64,000 nucleotides of DNA, from NCBI GenBank assembly GCA_005503055.1, contig SCOX01000010.1, positions 62,001-126,000 on the forward strand, read 5' to 3'. The notes beneath the pieces were generated by a model. That model was not told where the DNA came from. It did not search any database and saw only the letters and a program-made list of their open reading frames with translations. The translations under genes and the position numbers were made by a program. Source of the DNA: Lysobacteraceae bacterium P (GTDB lineage Bacteria; Pseudomonadota; Gammaproteobacteria; Xanthomonadales; Xanthomonadaceae). The first letter of the stretch is position 1. Every line of letters begins with the position of its first letter. Positions 44,995 to 54,083 of the stretch are shown piece by piece.

Positions 44995-46098
44995 ATGCCT
45001 GCCGCCTGGATCACCGACCCCGCCGAGCTGCGGACCCGCTTCGCCTCGCGGCCATCACGCATCGGGCTGGACACGGAATTCATCCGCGAACGCACGTACT
45101 GGCCGCAGCTCGCGCTGGTGCAGATCGCGCTGGACGATGCGGGAACCGAGCCGGAGATCCTGCTGATCGATCCGCTTGCGCCCGGCATCCTCGAGGCGCT
45201 GACGCCGATCCTCGCCGATGAATCCATCGTCAAGGTCATGCACAGCCCGAGCGAGGACCTGGTGGCGTTCAAGCACGCCTGCGGCGTCGTGCCCAAACCC
45301 CTGTTCGACACGCAATTGGCGGCGGCACTGGCCGGCGTCGGCGGCGGACTGGGTTACCAGAAGCTGGTCGAGCAGCTCACCGGCATCACCCTGCCCAAGG
45401 GCGAGACGCGCTCGGATTGGCTGCGGCGTCCGCTGTCCCCGGCACAGCTGGAATACGCGGCCGACGACGTGCGCCATCTGTTCGAAATGCACGACCAGCT
45501 TGACCGCCGCCTGGGCGAACTCGACCGCCGCGAGTGGCTCGCCGAGGACGCCGCACGCACGGTACACAACGCCGAGAACGAAGCGCCGGAGCGTTGGCCG
45601 CATGCCTCGATGCGCAGCGGCCAGTTCCTCGACCGCCCGGCGCAGCTGCGCCTGCTGCGGCTGCTGCGCTGGCGCGAGGTGTACGCACGCGACAACGATC
45701 GTCCGCGCAGCTGGATCCTCGACAACGAACTGGCGGTCAACCTCGCGCGCACGCCGCCGATCGACCGTGCCGGCCTGCAGCGCACGCTCGATGCGCACCC
45801 GAAATCGCCGCGCCGCCTTGCCGATGTGCTCTGGAACGCCTTGACCACGCCGCTCGCCGACGAAGCGGAGGCGCCCGATGCCGTGCAAGCCGAACAACGC
45901 GACAAACAGCGCCTGCGCAAGTTGCAGGACGCGGTCGCCGCACGCAGCGCCGAGCTCGGCCTGCCCGATGGCGTGCTCGCGTCGCGACGCTGGCTCGAAG
46001 CGCTGATGGACCAGGGCGAATGGCCCGACGCCCTCGCCGGCTGGCGTCGCCGCGCGCTCGAGCCCGGACTGGCGCCGTTGCTCGCCCAGGAGCCCTGA
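44995..46098 (+). CDS. rnd: Ribonuclease D
   Basis: A 367-residue 3'-5' exonuclease for tRNA and structured RNA 3' ends. DEDD motifs: IGLDTEFIRERTYWP (DxE), the segment KVMHSPSEDLVAFKH and the C-terminal D in EYAADDVRHLFEM. The HRDC domains follow from about residue 205. The ATG at 44995-44997 fits the family start. A weak TATTGT -10 lies at 44944-44949. Confidence 0.94.
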   Translation: MPAAWITDPAELRTRFASRPSRIGLDTEFIRERTYWPQLALVQIALDDAGTEPEILLIDPLAPGILEALTPILADESIVKVMHSPSEDLVAFKHACGVVPKPLFDTQLAAALAGVGGGLGYQKLVEQLTGITLPKGETRSDWLRRPLSPAQLEYAADDVRHLFEMHDQLDRRLGELDRREWLAEDAARTVHNAENEAPERWPHASMRSGQFLDRPAQLRLLRLLRWREVYARDNDRPRSWILDNELAVNLARTPPIDRAGLQRTLDAHPKSPRRLADVLWNALTTPLADEAEAPDAVQAEQRDKQRLRKLQDAVAARSAELGLPDGVLASRRWLEALMDQGEWPDALAGWRRRALEPGLAPLLAQEP

Positions 46099-46099
46099 C

Positions 46100-47008
46100 C
46101 TACACCGAGGCCATCCGGGCCAACCGGCGTGATTGCTCACCGACCAGCAGGCGCTCTCCCTCTTCGTAGACGCGTGACGCAGGCCCGACGATGAACGGGT
46201 CCGCCGTCCCGACGACGTCGGCGTCTTTCGCCGCATAGTCGAACGCGCTCAGGACGACCCGCATCGCGTTCACGCGCGCACGTTTCTTGTCGTCGGAGCG
46301 GATCACCGTCCACGGCGCATCGGGCGTGTCGGTGGAGACGAACATCGCCTCTTTCGCGCGCGTGTACTCGGCCCATTTGTCGAGCGAGGCCAGATCGACG
46401 GGAGAAAGTTTCCACTGCTTGAGCGGATCCTTCCGGCGCTGTGCGAACCGACGGTGCTGTTCCTCGCGGCTCACCGAGAACCAGAACTTGAACAGGCGCA
46501 CTCCGCTGCGCACCAGCATGCGTTCGAAATTCGGGCACTGGTGGATGAACTCCAGGTACTCGTCGGTGGAACAGAAACCCATCACCCGCTCGACGCCGGC
46601 GCGGTTGTACCAGGAGCGATCGAACATCACGATCTCGCCCGCCGCGGGCAGGTGCTCGACGTATCGCTGGAAGTACCACTGCGTGCGCTGGGTATCGCTG
46701 GGTTTTTCCAGGGCGACGACGCGCGCGCCACGCGGGTTCAGGTGCTCCATGAAGCGCTTGATCGCCCCGCCCTTGCCGGCCGCATCCCGTCCTTCGAAGA
46801 GGATCACCACGCGCTGCCCCGTCTCCCTTACCCACGCCTGCCACTTGAGCAGTTCGATCTGCAGCCGCCGCTTCTCACGCTCGTAGCGTCGTCGCGACAT
46901 GCGCACGCCCGGGGCAGTCGCCATCGCGTCCGCCGACAGCGCCCCTGACTCGGGCGGCGCGCCCACTCCCTGCATCGCCTGCTCCTGTTCCTGGGCCGAA
47001 TCCGACAT
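46100..47008 (-). CDS. ppk2: Polyphosphate kinase 2 family protein
   Basis: A 302-residue P-loop kinase that uses polyphosphate to phosphorylate nucleoside di- or monophosphates. Walker A FEGRDAAGKGG and Walker B-like DRSWYNRAGVERVMGF are intact, with the lid region RRKDPLKQWKLSPVD. Most like class I PPK2 (ADP/GDP as acceptor). Convergent with rnd: their stop codons lie one nt apart. The start MSDSAQEQEQ is chosen for its purine-rich GAGAG ribosome site. Confidence 0.92.
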   Translation of the reverse strand: MSDSAQEQEQAMQGVGAPPESGALSADAMATAPGVRMSRRRYEREKRRLQIELLKWQAWVRETGQRVVILFEGRDAAGKGGAIKRFMEHLNPRGARVVALEKPSDTQRTQWYFQRYVEHLPAAGEIVMFDRSWYNRAGVERVMGFCSTDEYLEFIHQCPNFERMLVRSGVRLFKFWFSVSREEQHRRFAQRRKDPLKQWKLSPVDLASLDKWAEYTRAKEAMFVSTDTPDAPWTVIRSDDKKRARVNAMRVVLSAFDYAAKDADVVGTADPFIVGPASRVYEEGERLLVGEQSRRLARMASV

Positions 47009-47178
47009 AGCCGTCTCTCGTGAAGGAAAGCCAGCACTGTCGTTGCGGCCGGCACCGGCTGCCTTGACGGCGATCAATCCGCGCCCGAGCCCGAATCGCA
47101 CGCTCTCCCCAGGCGCGGTCGGTGTTCTCCTCGAGGGCTGGCGCCCCGCCCGATCGCCCGTTAAACTTTGCCCTTCGT

Positions 47179-47254
<76 letters not shown>

Positions 47255-47268
47255 TCATTCCTAGCCAG

Positions 47269-47306
47269 AACAGCGCGTGACACCTTGCGGTGTGATGCGC
47301 TGTTTT
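47269..47306 (+). terminator. Terminator after tRNA-Ala
   Basis: AACAGCGC and TGACACC pair with GGTGTGA and GCGCTGTT (two-part stem with a small bulge) around TTGC, followed by TTTTGCTTT. It begins 15 nt after the tRNA. Confidence 0.8.
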
Positions 47307-47415
47307 GCTTTAGGGTGTTGCCGAAGTGGCATCTGCCGACCATCGCACGCGGAAGCGCACACGACGGGCTGTCCCGCTCGCTATCGGACACGAACTCCGA
47401 CGCGCCTGAAGCGAC

Positions 47416-47676
47416 TCAGGCCGCGATGCCAGTCCAGGCACAACGCACGCGGTCCGCGACGTCGGGCCAATCCAGTCCGGTTGTCTGCGCGTAGTGCGAC
47501 CACAGCGCTTCCGCACGCGGCGATATCTCTTCCCATCGCTGCGATCGGTAGACATCACGCAGTCCTTCCGCGACGGAACGGACCAGGGTGTCGAACGGCA
47601 CTTCGATCATGGCGAACTCAGACACGTTGCTTCCCTCGGATAGCGCAGACGCATGCTCATCGGCACAGGATTTCAT
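47416..47676 (-). CDS. Hypothetical protein (86 residues)
   Basis: A soluble, acidic-basic balanced ORF starting MKSCADEHASALSEG with a GAGGA ribosome site seven nt upstream, and rich in helix-forming segments (VPFDTLVRSVAEGLRDVYRS). It overlaps the preceding hypothetical gene's end by 20 nt. I recognise no family. It is the first gene after tRNA-Ala, transcribed towards it. Confidence 0.5.
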   Translation of the reverse strand: MKSCADEHASALSEGSNVSEFAMIEVPFDTLVRSVAEGLRDVYRSQRWEEISPRAEALWSHYAQTTGLDWPDVADRVRCAWTGIAA

Positions 47677-47962
47677 CGACACGTCCTCGCTCGTGCTGCT
47701 TTCGGGAGTTACGGGCGAGGATTTGCTCAAGCGCACTCCCGGCGGCGATCGTGTCGCAGGCGCGTCTGAAGCCCAGGTCGAACGCGTGATTGACCGTAGC
47801 GGCCGCGACCTCGAAGCCCGGCTTCGTCAATGGACTCATGCCATCGATGTCGATCCTGCGCACGTAGGGACGTTGGCCGTAAACAAGCCATACCGTGACC
47901 CGAAAACGAACGCCTCGATAGTGCCCGCCAATCTGATACGCGCGACACCGATCCGAAGTCAT
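47657..47962 (-). CDS. Hypothetical protein (101 residues)
   Basis: From the ATG at 47960-47962 (GGGGA nearby), MTSDRCRAYQIGGHYRG continues into a beta-rich segment, VRFRVTVWLVYGQRPYVRRI, and a helical end. An upstream start at 48034 adds 24 Arg-rich residues. The amino-acid pattern looks like coding, but there is no recognisable motif. An antisense frame overlaps it (see rejected). Confidence 0.45.
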   Translation of the reverse strand: MTSDRCRAYQIGGHYRGVRFRVTVWLVYGQRPYVRRIDIDGMSPLTKPGFEVAAATVNHAFDLGFRRACDTIAAGSALEQILARNSRKQHERGRVDEILCR

Positions 47963-48149
47963 GGTCCCCGCCAGTCGACGCAGCTGGCCGCGACCGTGGC
48001 GCGGGAGAACTGCAAGCGGAACAATGACGTACACGACGAGACGGTCGCGTGAAGTCTCGTCGCCGCAGCGTGCGCGCGAAGCTTCTTGACCGCCAACTTG
48101 CCAACAGCGCTGCGCTTTCGCAGACGCTGCCCGAAGACCAGTTACGACG

Positions 48150-48419
48150 CTAGACGCGATCGACGCACACTACGGAAACATGCAGCTGCATCTCGTCGAA
48201 CAAGGTGAGGAGCCGCTTTTCGATCTCCACCAGATTCGCCAGATTCTGGCGCCCGTAAAGGGAATAAGTGGGTTTGTCGCCCTGGCGAGTGCCTGGCACG
48301 CGCCCCACGCCGACATCCGAGGTGCGACACGCATTCGCCCAGACTTGCTGCAAGGTCTCCGGGCCGATGCTCTGCCCATTGCCGATGGTGAATTTGAAGA
48401 TCGTGATCATGGGTTTCAT
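48150..48419 (-). CDS. Hypothetical protein (89 residues)
   Basis: A small protein with an AGGAG ribosome site just before the start MKPMITIFKFTIGNG. It has a predicted beta/alpha pattern (hydrophobic strands ITIFKFTIG and LHVSVVCV at the two ends). No family recognised. A promoter is not apparent. Confidence 0.6.
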   Translation of the reverse strand: MKPMITIFKFTIGNGQSIGPETLQQVWANACRTSDVGVGRVPGTRQGDKPTYSLYGRQNLANLVEIEKRLLTLFDEMQLHVSVVCVDRV

Positions 48420-48535
48420 TGGAACTCCTGAAAGCGCGCGCACGTATCGCGCACCCGCTTGTTTGTCGTGAGCTTCGCAGTGAGTTGCCTACCGTCGCAT
48501 TGCGGGCGGCAGCATCCCACTTCGAGCAATCGCCT

Positions 48536-48775
48536 TCAGCGTGGTTTCGGAACGACACCGTTGGGCGTTACCGGGGCGGTCTTGACGTTTGCGCCTTCGA
48601 TTTTTTCCGGCTTGCGTCGCAGCGGCGTGATCCCGAGCACTTCGATGTGCCCGCCCGCCTGACCGAACGCATCCAGATCGTCGGCGAGGCGCTCGCGTGC
48701 GCTGCTCCTGTCGAGCGATGGATGGAATCCCGAGGTATACAAGGGGCCGTAGCCGCGTTGGCGCGTGGTCGACAT
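48536..48775 (-). CDS. Hypothetical protein (79 residues), possibly SutA-like
   Basis: The start MSTTRQRGYGPLYTSG has a GAGGA site eight nt upstream. The stretch ARERLADDLDAFGQAGGHIE plus VLGITPLRRKPEKI is reminiscent of the conserved central segment of the Pseudomonas transcription regulator SutA, a helix with a Gly-Gly turn before a basic Pro-rich strand. The similarity is by eye and weak. No Cys or catalytic residues stand out. Confidence 0.55.
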   Translation of the reverse strand: MSTTRQRGYGPLYTSGFHPSLDRSSARERLADDLDAFGQAGGHIEVLGITPLRRKPEKIEGANVKTAPVTPNGVVPKPR

Positions 48776-48907
48776 GAACAGATTCCTCATCACAACAAGC
48801 GGGTTTTGTCGGCATGCGAGGTCACATCCGCATGCAGGCTGGGAACGCGGTTTCGCCACGACGGACCGTGCACGGCGCGATGCGCACCGAGCGACGGCCG
48901 CTCAGGC

Positions 48908-49579
48908 TCATGCGAGGGCGTCATTGGTGGCCTGGGTGTAGTGGAGCAGTCGGCCGCGGTACGGAGGCGTGTCACGATCGTCCATCGGGCAGCGCTCTTC
49001 GAGCGCCTGGAAGCCCTGTTGAGCCATCAGGTGACTGAATTGCGAGCTGTGGCCGGGGCCTGGATCGGTAACGACGACTTCGGCGCCAGGGAGTGCATGG
49101 CGCTCGATTACCTTCGCCAGGAGCGCCGGATGGTCGCGCTCGTACAGCACGTCGCTGGCGATGATCAGGTTGAAGTGGCCGAGCGTCGGCAACGATACGT
49201 CCCAGCGCATCTGGCGATACTGCAAGGCGGGCAGCGCGTTCAGGGCCGCGTTGTATGCAAGGAATGGTTCCGCCAGCGGGTGCACATCGGAGGCGACGAC
49301 GTTCGCACCACGGCGCTGCAGCACCAGACTCGCCAGACCGATACCGCACCGCAGTTCCAGGACGCGTTTGCCGTCAACGTCGAAGCGGTTCATGGCCTGT
49401 GCGAGCAACCGTCCAGCCGGCCATATCTGCCCGAAGAGGCTCCAATGCGCAGGAGAAATCCCCAGGCGCGCGCCATGTCCTTCGGGATCGGAGCACTGTC
49501 GCTTGTCACTCAGCACTCGAAGCCGATACGTGTGTCCACCTACCGACACCAACTGGCTGCGAGTGGAATATCCTGGCAT
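48908..49579 (-). CDS. Class I SAM-dependent methyltransferase (METTL21-like)
   Basis: 223 residues. Motif I reads VLELRCGIGLASLVLQRRGA, with Arg where most family members have Gly (ELGCG), followed by the acidic motif NVVASDVHP and motif IV IIASDVLYERDH. The layout, including WPAGRLLAQ before motif I, matches the lysine or protein methyltransferase group related to METTL21/calmodulin methylases. Target unknown. Transcribed alone between hypothetical genes. Confidence 0.8.
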   Translation of the reverse strand: MPGYSTRSQLVSVGGHTYRLRVLSDKRQCSDPEGHGARLGISPAHWSLFGQIWPAGRLLAQAMNRFDVDGKRVLELRCGIGLASLVLQRRGANVVASDVHPLAEPFLAYNAALNALPALQYRQMRWDVSLPTLGHFNLIIASDVLYERDHPALLAKVIERHALPGAEVVVTDPGPGHSSQFSHLMAQQGFQALEERCPMDDRDTPPYRGRLLHYTQATNDALA

Positions 49580-49815
49580 TGGCGCCCCCCGATGGCCCCT
49601 CTCCGCAAACGGAGAAGGTCACGCGTGAAAGGGAGCGATCGGGCGGCGTTGTGCCGTGCGGACGCGCGGGTAGGCAGTGGCCGAAAGCAAGTGCCTGTCC
49701 GGCATCCTACACGCTTTGCCGCGCCCCCACGTGACGACGCCACGCGCCCATTGAGCTCGAATGGACCTGGGCGCGGGCGCCGCGTTCCGTCCAGAACCCA
49801 CGAAAGGAGCCTTCA

Positions 49816-50127
49816 ATGAGTGAGCACACGAAGATCTGCCGGATCTGGCACGGAAGGACGTCCAGCGACAAGGCCGACGCCTATGCCGCGTTCTTGAAGG
49901 AGCGTGCTGTCAGCGACTATCAGTCGGTTCGGGGAAACCTGAAAGTCGAGATCCTGCGGCGTGAGGCCGGGGAGGTCACCCACTTCCTGACCGTCACGCA
50001 TTGGCAATCCGAGGAAGCGATTCGCGGATTCGCCGGCGACGACCTGCTGCGCGCGAAATACTACGAAGAAGACCGGGACTTCCTGCTCGAATTCGAACCC
50101 AACGTCGCGCACTATCACGTCGTGTGA
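49816..50127 (+). CDS. Antibiotic biosynthesis monooxygenase-fold protein
   Basis: A 103-residue ferredoxin-like alpha/beta protein of the ABM superfamily (ICRIWHGRTSSDKADAYAAF, THFLTVTHWQSEEAIRGFAG). AAGGAG precedes the ATG. Such small proteins can be heme-degrading, quinol-modifying or non-enzymatic. No partner enzyme lies near. The preceding 236 nt hold no gene or clear signal. Confidence 0.75.
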   Translation: MSEHTKICRIWHGRTSSDKADAYAAFLKERAVSDYQSVRGNLKVEILRREAGEVTHFLTVTHWQSEEAIRGFAGDDLLRAKYYEEDRDFLLEFEPNVAHYHVV

Positions 50128-50148
50128 CCGGACATCCCGGCATGGCGA

Positions 50149-50604
50149 TCAGCCCGCCTTCTTGTCGCGCGATTCGGCCACCACTTCCTGCGGCGTGGGG
50201 TTGGCCTTGGCCTTGCCGTTGACGTAGACGATCGGCACGGGGCCGTTCATCACCGACATGACGCGCGACGCCTCGTCCTGCGAAGTGAGGTTGTTGAAGT
50301 TGGCGCTGTCGGTGCGAACATACGCGATGCCGTGCTTGGACAGATGGCGCACCAGATCGTCCGTGCGGCGCGCCGCATCGGACGTGCAGTGCTTCGGCGC
50401 GAACACGACCACACCGCGCGCGGAGACGCCATCAGGCAACGGGATGGACTGGAACCCGCGGGCGCTCGGGCCGCTGTCGTCCTTGCCCACGCGCTCGGAA
50501 ACCCAGGCCTTCGGATCGACGCGGCCGCTGGCCACGTAGGTCTTCCAGACACCGACGCCGGCGACAAGAAGCAGCGCACCCGCGCAGGCTTTCATTGCGT
50601 TCAT
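50149..50604 (-). CDS. Thioredoxin-fold-like membrane-anchored protein
   Basis: 151 residues. An N-terminal hydrophobic segment (about 6-20, ACAGALLLVAGVGVW) may be a signal anchor. A glutaredoxin/thioredoxin-like core follows: a strand VVVFAP, then HCTSDAARRTDDLVRHLSKH with one Cys in place of CxxC, and a cis-Pro-like GPVPIVYVNGK strand. Single-Cys members are often regulators or non-redox. Convergent with the preceding ABM-fold gene. Function unknown. Confidence 0.65.
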   Translation of the reverse strand: MNAMKACAGALLLVAGVGVWKTYVASGRVDPKAWVSERVGKDDSGPSARGFQSIPLPDGVSARGVVVFAPKHCTSDAARRTDDLVRHLSKHGIAYVRTDSANFNNLTSQDEASRVMSVMNGPVPIVYVNGKAKANPTPQEVVAESRDKKAG

Positions 50605-50728
50605 AGCTTCCCCGATTCGATCGCGCGGCTCGCCGTTCGCTGCCGCTGCTGGATCCGTGCGGCGTATGGCGCCGCCCCCGATATCCAAAGCCTCGCACAC
50701 TCCATAGCCGCCCGGCTACCATGCGGCC

Positions 50729-51793
50729 ATGCGCATCCCACCCTGGCTCATGGGCGCCGTCCTGCTCCTCGCCGGTTGCGCGAGCGGAGGATCGCGAATG
50801 CAGAACGACATCGATGCGCTGATGCGCGACTACGACGGCCGGGTGCCCGGCGCGTCGGTCCTGGTGGTGCTCGACGGAGAGTGGCTGATCCGTCGCTCCT
50901 ATGGCCTGGCGGACATGGAAGCGGGCGTCGCCGCCACGCCTTCGACCAACTACCGACTGGCATCGGTCAGCAAACAGTTCACGGCCGCGGCCATCCTGCT
51001 GCTCGCCGAGGACGGTCGCCTGCGGCTGAACGATCGTGCCCGTCAGTGGCTCCCATCACTGCCCGCCGCCGCGGACGCGGTCACGATCCGCCAATTGCTC
51101 ACGCACACCGCCGGCCTGATCGACTACGAAGACGTGATGGACCCGCAGGACACACGACAGGTGCACGATGCCGACGTGCTGCGACTGCTTCAATCGCAGG
51201 ACCGGACCTACTTCGCGCCGGGCAGCGATTACCGCTACAGCAACAGCGGATACGCGTTGCTGGCGCTGATCGTGGAGCGTGCATCGGGCATGCCCTACGC
51301 GCGCTTCCTGCATCAGCGCATCTTCGAGCCCCTGGGCATGCACGGCACGGTCGCCTACGAAGCCGGAATCTCGCAGGCCGCGCATCGCGCCTACGGCTAC
51401 ACCTTCGAAGGTGGTGCCTGGGTACGCACCGATCAGAGCACCACCAGCGCCGTGCTGGGCGACGGCGGAATCTATTCCTCCATCGACGACATGGCGAAGT
51501 GGGACGCGGCGCTGTACGACGGCCGGCTGCTGTCCGTCGATTCACTGCGCCAGGCCTTCCATCCCGCCACACGCACGAACGACCCTGAGGTGGAGTACGG
51601 CTTCGGCTGGCGTGTCACCGGCGAAACGCTGTGGCATTCCGGCGAGACGATCGGCTTCCGCAACGTCATCGTGCGATGGCCGCAGCGTCACCTCACCGTG
51701 GTGCTGCTGACCAATCGCAACGATCCCGAGCCTTACGAGACTGCCCGAGAGATCGGCGCGATGGCGATGCGCGAATCGGCCACTGTGAAGTAG
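50729..51793 (+). CDS. Lipoprotein serine hydrolase of the beta-lactamase family
   Basis: 354 residues: lipobox LLAGC (Cys about 16), then SVSK (Ser/Lys), YSNSGY (Tyr) and HSGETIGF (HxG). Family members include D-aminopeptidases, esterases and EstB-like enzymes; a real beta-lactamase is less likely. It converges on the VanX/DdpX gene (26-nt gap). Two more serine hydrolases are encoded within 41 kb, so paralogue expansion is evident. Confidence 0.85.
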   Translation: MRIPPWLMGAVLLLAGCASGGSRMQNDIDALMRDYDGRVPGASVLVVLDGEWLIRRSYGLADMEAGVAATPSTNYRLASVSKQFTAAAILLLAEDGRLRLNDRARQWLPSLPAAADAVTIRQLLTHTAGLIDYEDVMDPQDTRQVHDADVLRLLQSQDRTYFAPGSDYRYSNSGYALLALIVERASGMPYARFLHQRIFEPLGMHGTVAYEAGISQAAHRAYGYTFEGGAWVRTDQSTTSAVLGDGGIYSSIDDMAKWDAALYDGRLLSVDSLRQAFHPATRTNDPEVEYGFGWRVTGETLWHSGETIGFRNVIVRWPQRHLTVVLLTNRNDPEPYETAREIGAMAMRESATVK

Positions 51794-51819
51794 CGCGCAT
51801 CCTCGCCCGCGAACACGGG

Positions 51820-52536
51820 CTATTGGATGGGCACGTCGAAGAACGTCTTCGGAGCCGGTTCCGGGTCCAGCGTGTAGTGCCACCACTCCATGGGATAGTT
51901 GCGCAATCCCGCACGTTGCATCGCATCGCGAAGGCGATTGCGGTTGGCGCGTTGCTGCGGCGTGGCGCGAGGCGAATCGGTGTTGGCGAGCGGATCGAAG
52001 AAATCGAATCCAGTGCCCATGTCCAGCGGCTTGCACACGTCCCCGGCTTCGCAGCGCATGAGCGTGAGGTCGATCGTGGCCCCGCGGCTATGGCCGGACG
52101 TCGGCGAGATGTACTCGCCCAGCAGCGCGTGCTTGTCCAGCGCCGGATAGAAGCGCGCCTTGGTCGACTGCTCCGCCTCGTCCTGCGCCCAGGCGATGAA
52201 GTGCCGCACCGCGCGCGCCGGGCGATAGCAATCGAAGATCCGCAGGCGATACCCCTCGGCGCGTAGTGCGGTCTCCGCGCGCGCGATTGCCTGCGCGGCC
52301 GGCGCGAGCAGGTAGCAGCGCGGCGCACCATAGCCATCCACGGGAGCACCGACGAAGTTGTCGCTTCCCGCGTAACGCATGTCCAGGTCGATGTCCGCAA
52401 CCAGCGCGCGCAGGTCCACCAGGCCTGCGGCGTGTGGCGTGGCTGCTGGCGCGACCTGCATCGACGGCGACGATGCACACGCCGCCGCGACCAGCGTGGC
52501 GGTCAGCGTCGCGACGCGCAACGCGGCCCGGTTCAC
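51820..52536 (-). CDS. D-Ala-D-Ala dipeptidase, DdpX/VanX family
   Basis: Zinc M15 peptidase of about 238 residues that splits D-Ala-D-Ala dipeptides. The metal and catalytic motifs are complete: SGHSRGATIDLTL (SxHxxGxAxD form) and EWWHY. It has a lipoprotein-like signal (ATLVAAACASS). The GTG at 52534-52536 overlaps the stop of the upstream hydrolase in GTGA; a GTG two codons earlier is possible. In Gram-negatives such enzymes recycle D-Ala during starvation. Vancomycin resistance is not implied, since vanH and vanA are absent. Confidence 0.9.
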   Translation of the reverse strand: MNRAALRVATLTATLVAAACASSPSMQVAPAATPHAAGLVDLRALVADIDLDMRYAGSDNFVGAPVDGYGAPRCYLLAPAAQAIARAETALRAEGYRLRIFDCYRPARAVRHFIAWAQDEAEQSTKARFYPALDKHALLGEYISPTSGHSRGATIDLTLMRCEAGDVCKPLDMGTGFDFFDPLANTDSPRATPQQRANRNRLRDAMQRAGLRNYPMEWWHYTLDPEPAPKTFFDVPIQ

Positions 52537-54083
52537 GGGCACTCACCCACGCGCTCGAACGCCAGGTCCTCATAGTCGTAGCTGAAGTCGGCCTGCGGAT
52601 CCACCTTCGCCATGCGCAGGCCACCGGCATCGGTGAAGTCGACCCAGGCTTCGGCGTCCACGCTCGAATCGTCCCAGTCGACGAGCAGTCGTTTACCGAC
52701 CCGCTGCACGATCCCATCGAGTAGCGGCGACTTGCGCGCGCGCAAACGAACGCCGTCCCCATCGCGGCAGAGTTCGGCCTCGCCGAACCACGGATCCCGG
52801 TAAACACCCAGGTGCGGCCCCAGCTCCCTGATCGTTGCGTGGCGACGCCGGGACGTGTCGGGCGCCTTCTCGCTGGCCGGACGCGCAGCGTCTTCCTGTT
52901 CGAGAAGGCGCGCGTAATGCGCCACGGAAAGCGACGAATCGCCACGCGTGTAGTGCTTGACCAACACCTGCGTCAGCACGGTGCGCGCGTCCTCGCCCTC
53001 GCCATTGATGAGGACAACGAAGCCCACGCCCTTGTCGGGCAGCATCGTCACTGCCGAATACATGCCCATCAGCGTGCCGGTGTGGGCCACCTTGAATACG
53101 CCATCCACGTCCGCCAGACGCCAGCCGTAGCCATAGGCAGAAAAGTGGCTGCCGTCCCACGCGCGCATGCGCCGGGAGATCGGCATCGGCATCTGTGGAG
53201 CCCACAGGGCCTGGCGTTGTTCCGGCGACAGCCAGTCCGCGTTCTTCGAATCCGGCTTCAACCAGTTGGCGGTCCAGCGCAGCATGTCGTCCAGACTGCA
53301 ACGCACGCCGCCGGCCGGGTCCATCGTCGTGGCGGGAATCACGTCGCCATCGCTGCGCACGGGCACGTTTCGGTCGCCTTCGCGTCGGTGCGGCTGCGCG
53401 ACGTTGCCTACTTCGCTGCGATTCCACTGGCCGACCTGGCAGCGCTGCATGCCGAGAGGCTCGAATACTTCCCGGCGCACCAGCACTTCATACGGTGCAC
53501 CACCGGCCGCGGCGGCAACTTCGCCGGCGACGATGTACATGAGGTTGTCGTAGTCGTAGCCGGAGCGAAAGCTGCGGTAGGGCTTGAGGTAACCCAGCCC
53601 ATGGACGATGTCGGCGCGGGTGAACGTGTTCGGCTCCGGCCACAGCATCAGATCGCCGGCGCCCGCATGCAGGCCGCTGTTATGTATCAACAGGTCGCGC
53701 ACCTGCATTTCGCGGCCGACCCACGCGTCGTACATCCGGAACTGCGGCAACCATTTCGTGACCGGGTCGTCCCAGCGCAGCTTGCCGGCGTCGACCAGTC
53801 GCGCAAGCGTCGCGGTGGTCATCGACTTCGTGTTCGACGCGACCTTGAACAACGTGCGTGAATCGATCTTCGCACCCTCGCCCGTCACGAGTTCGCCCGC
53901 TGTTCGCGAGTATACGACGCGTCCGTCTTCGACGATGCCCACCGCGAGCCCCGGCAGGTGATAGCGCGCAAACACCTCGTCGAAGGCGGCATCCACGATC
54001 GCGCGATCCGTCCGCGCGTGGGCCGGCAACACCGCCAGCGCGAGGACGAAGGCGAGCACGCGCAGCAGCGACTCAGGCTTCAT
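52533..54083 (-). CDS. Serine hydrolase (beta-lactamase family) with a C-terminal domain
   Basis: 516 residues: signal peptide (about 1-23), SNTKSM (catalytic Ser/Lys), YDYDN (Tyr, with YDN as the Tyr-box) and HTGTLMG (HxG), then a C-terminal beta-rich domain (from about 400, DUF3471-like: LGPHLGVYRDPWFGEAEL). It starts in an 11-nt overlap with the lysA stop and its stop overlaps the DdpX-type gene, so lysA-hydrolase-dipeptidase form one transcript. Probably acts in the periplasm on D-amino-acid peptides or muropeptides. Confidence 0.87.
   Translation of the reverse strand: MKPESLLRVLAFVLALAVLPAHARTDRAIVDAAFDEVFARYHLPGLAVGIVEDGRVVYSRTAGELVTGEGAKIDSRTLFKVASNTKSMTTATLARLVDAGKLRWDDPVTKWLPQFRMYDAWVGREMQVRDLLIHNSGLHAGAGDLMLWPEPNTFTRADIVHGLGYLKPYRSFRSGYDYDNLMYIVAGEVAAAAGGAPYEVLVRREVFEPLGMQRCQVGQWNRSEVGNVAQPHRREGDRNVPVRSDGDVIPATTMDPAGGVRCSLDDMLRWTANWLKPDSKNADWLSPEQRQALWAPQMPMPISRRMRAWDGSHFSAYGYGWRLADVDGVFKVAHTGTLMGMYSAVTMLPDKGVGFVVLINGEGEDARTVLTQVLVKHYTRGDSSLSVAHYARLLEQEDAARPASEKAPDTSRRRHATIRELGPHLGVYRDPWFGEAELCRDGDGVRLRARKSPLLDGIVQRVGKRLLVDWDDSSVDAEAWVDFTDAGGLRMAKVDPQADFSYDYEDLAFERVGECP

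Noticed and set aside
47588-48052. A 154-codon plus-strand frame opposite two small hypothetical genes
   Set aside because: The minus-strand ORFs have better ribosome sites and more protein-like composition, but neither side is proven.
51820-52536. Vancomycin-resistance gene cluster
   Set aside because: Only the VanX/DdpX-type dipeptidase is present; no vanH, vanA or two-component genes.
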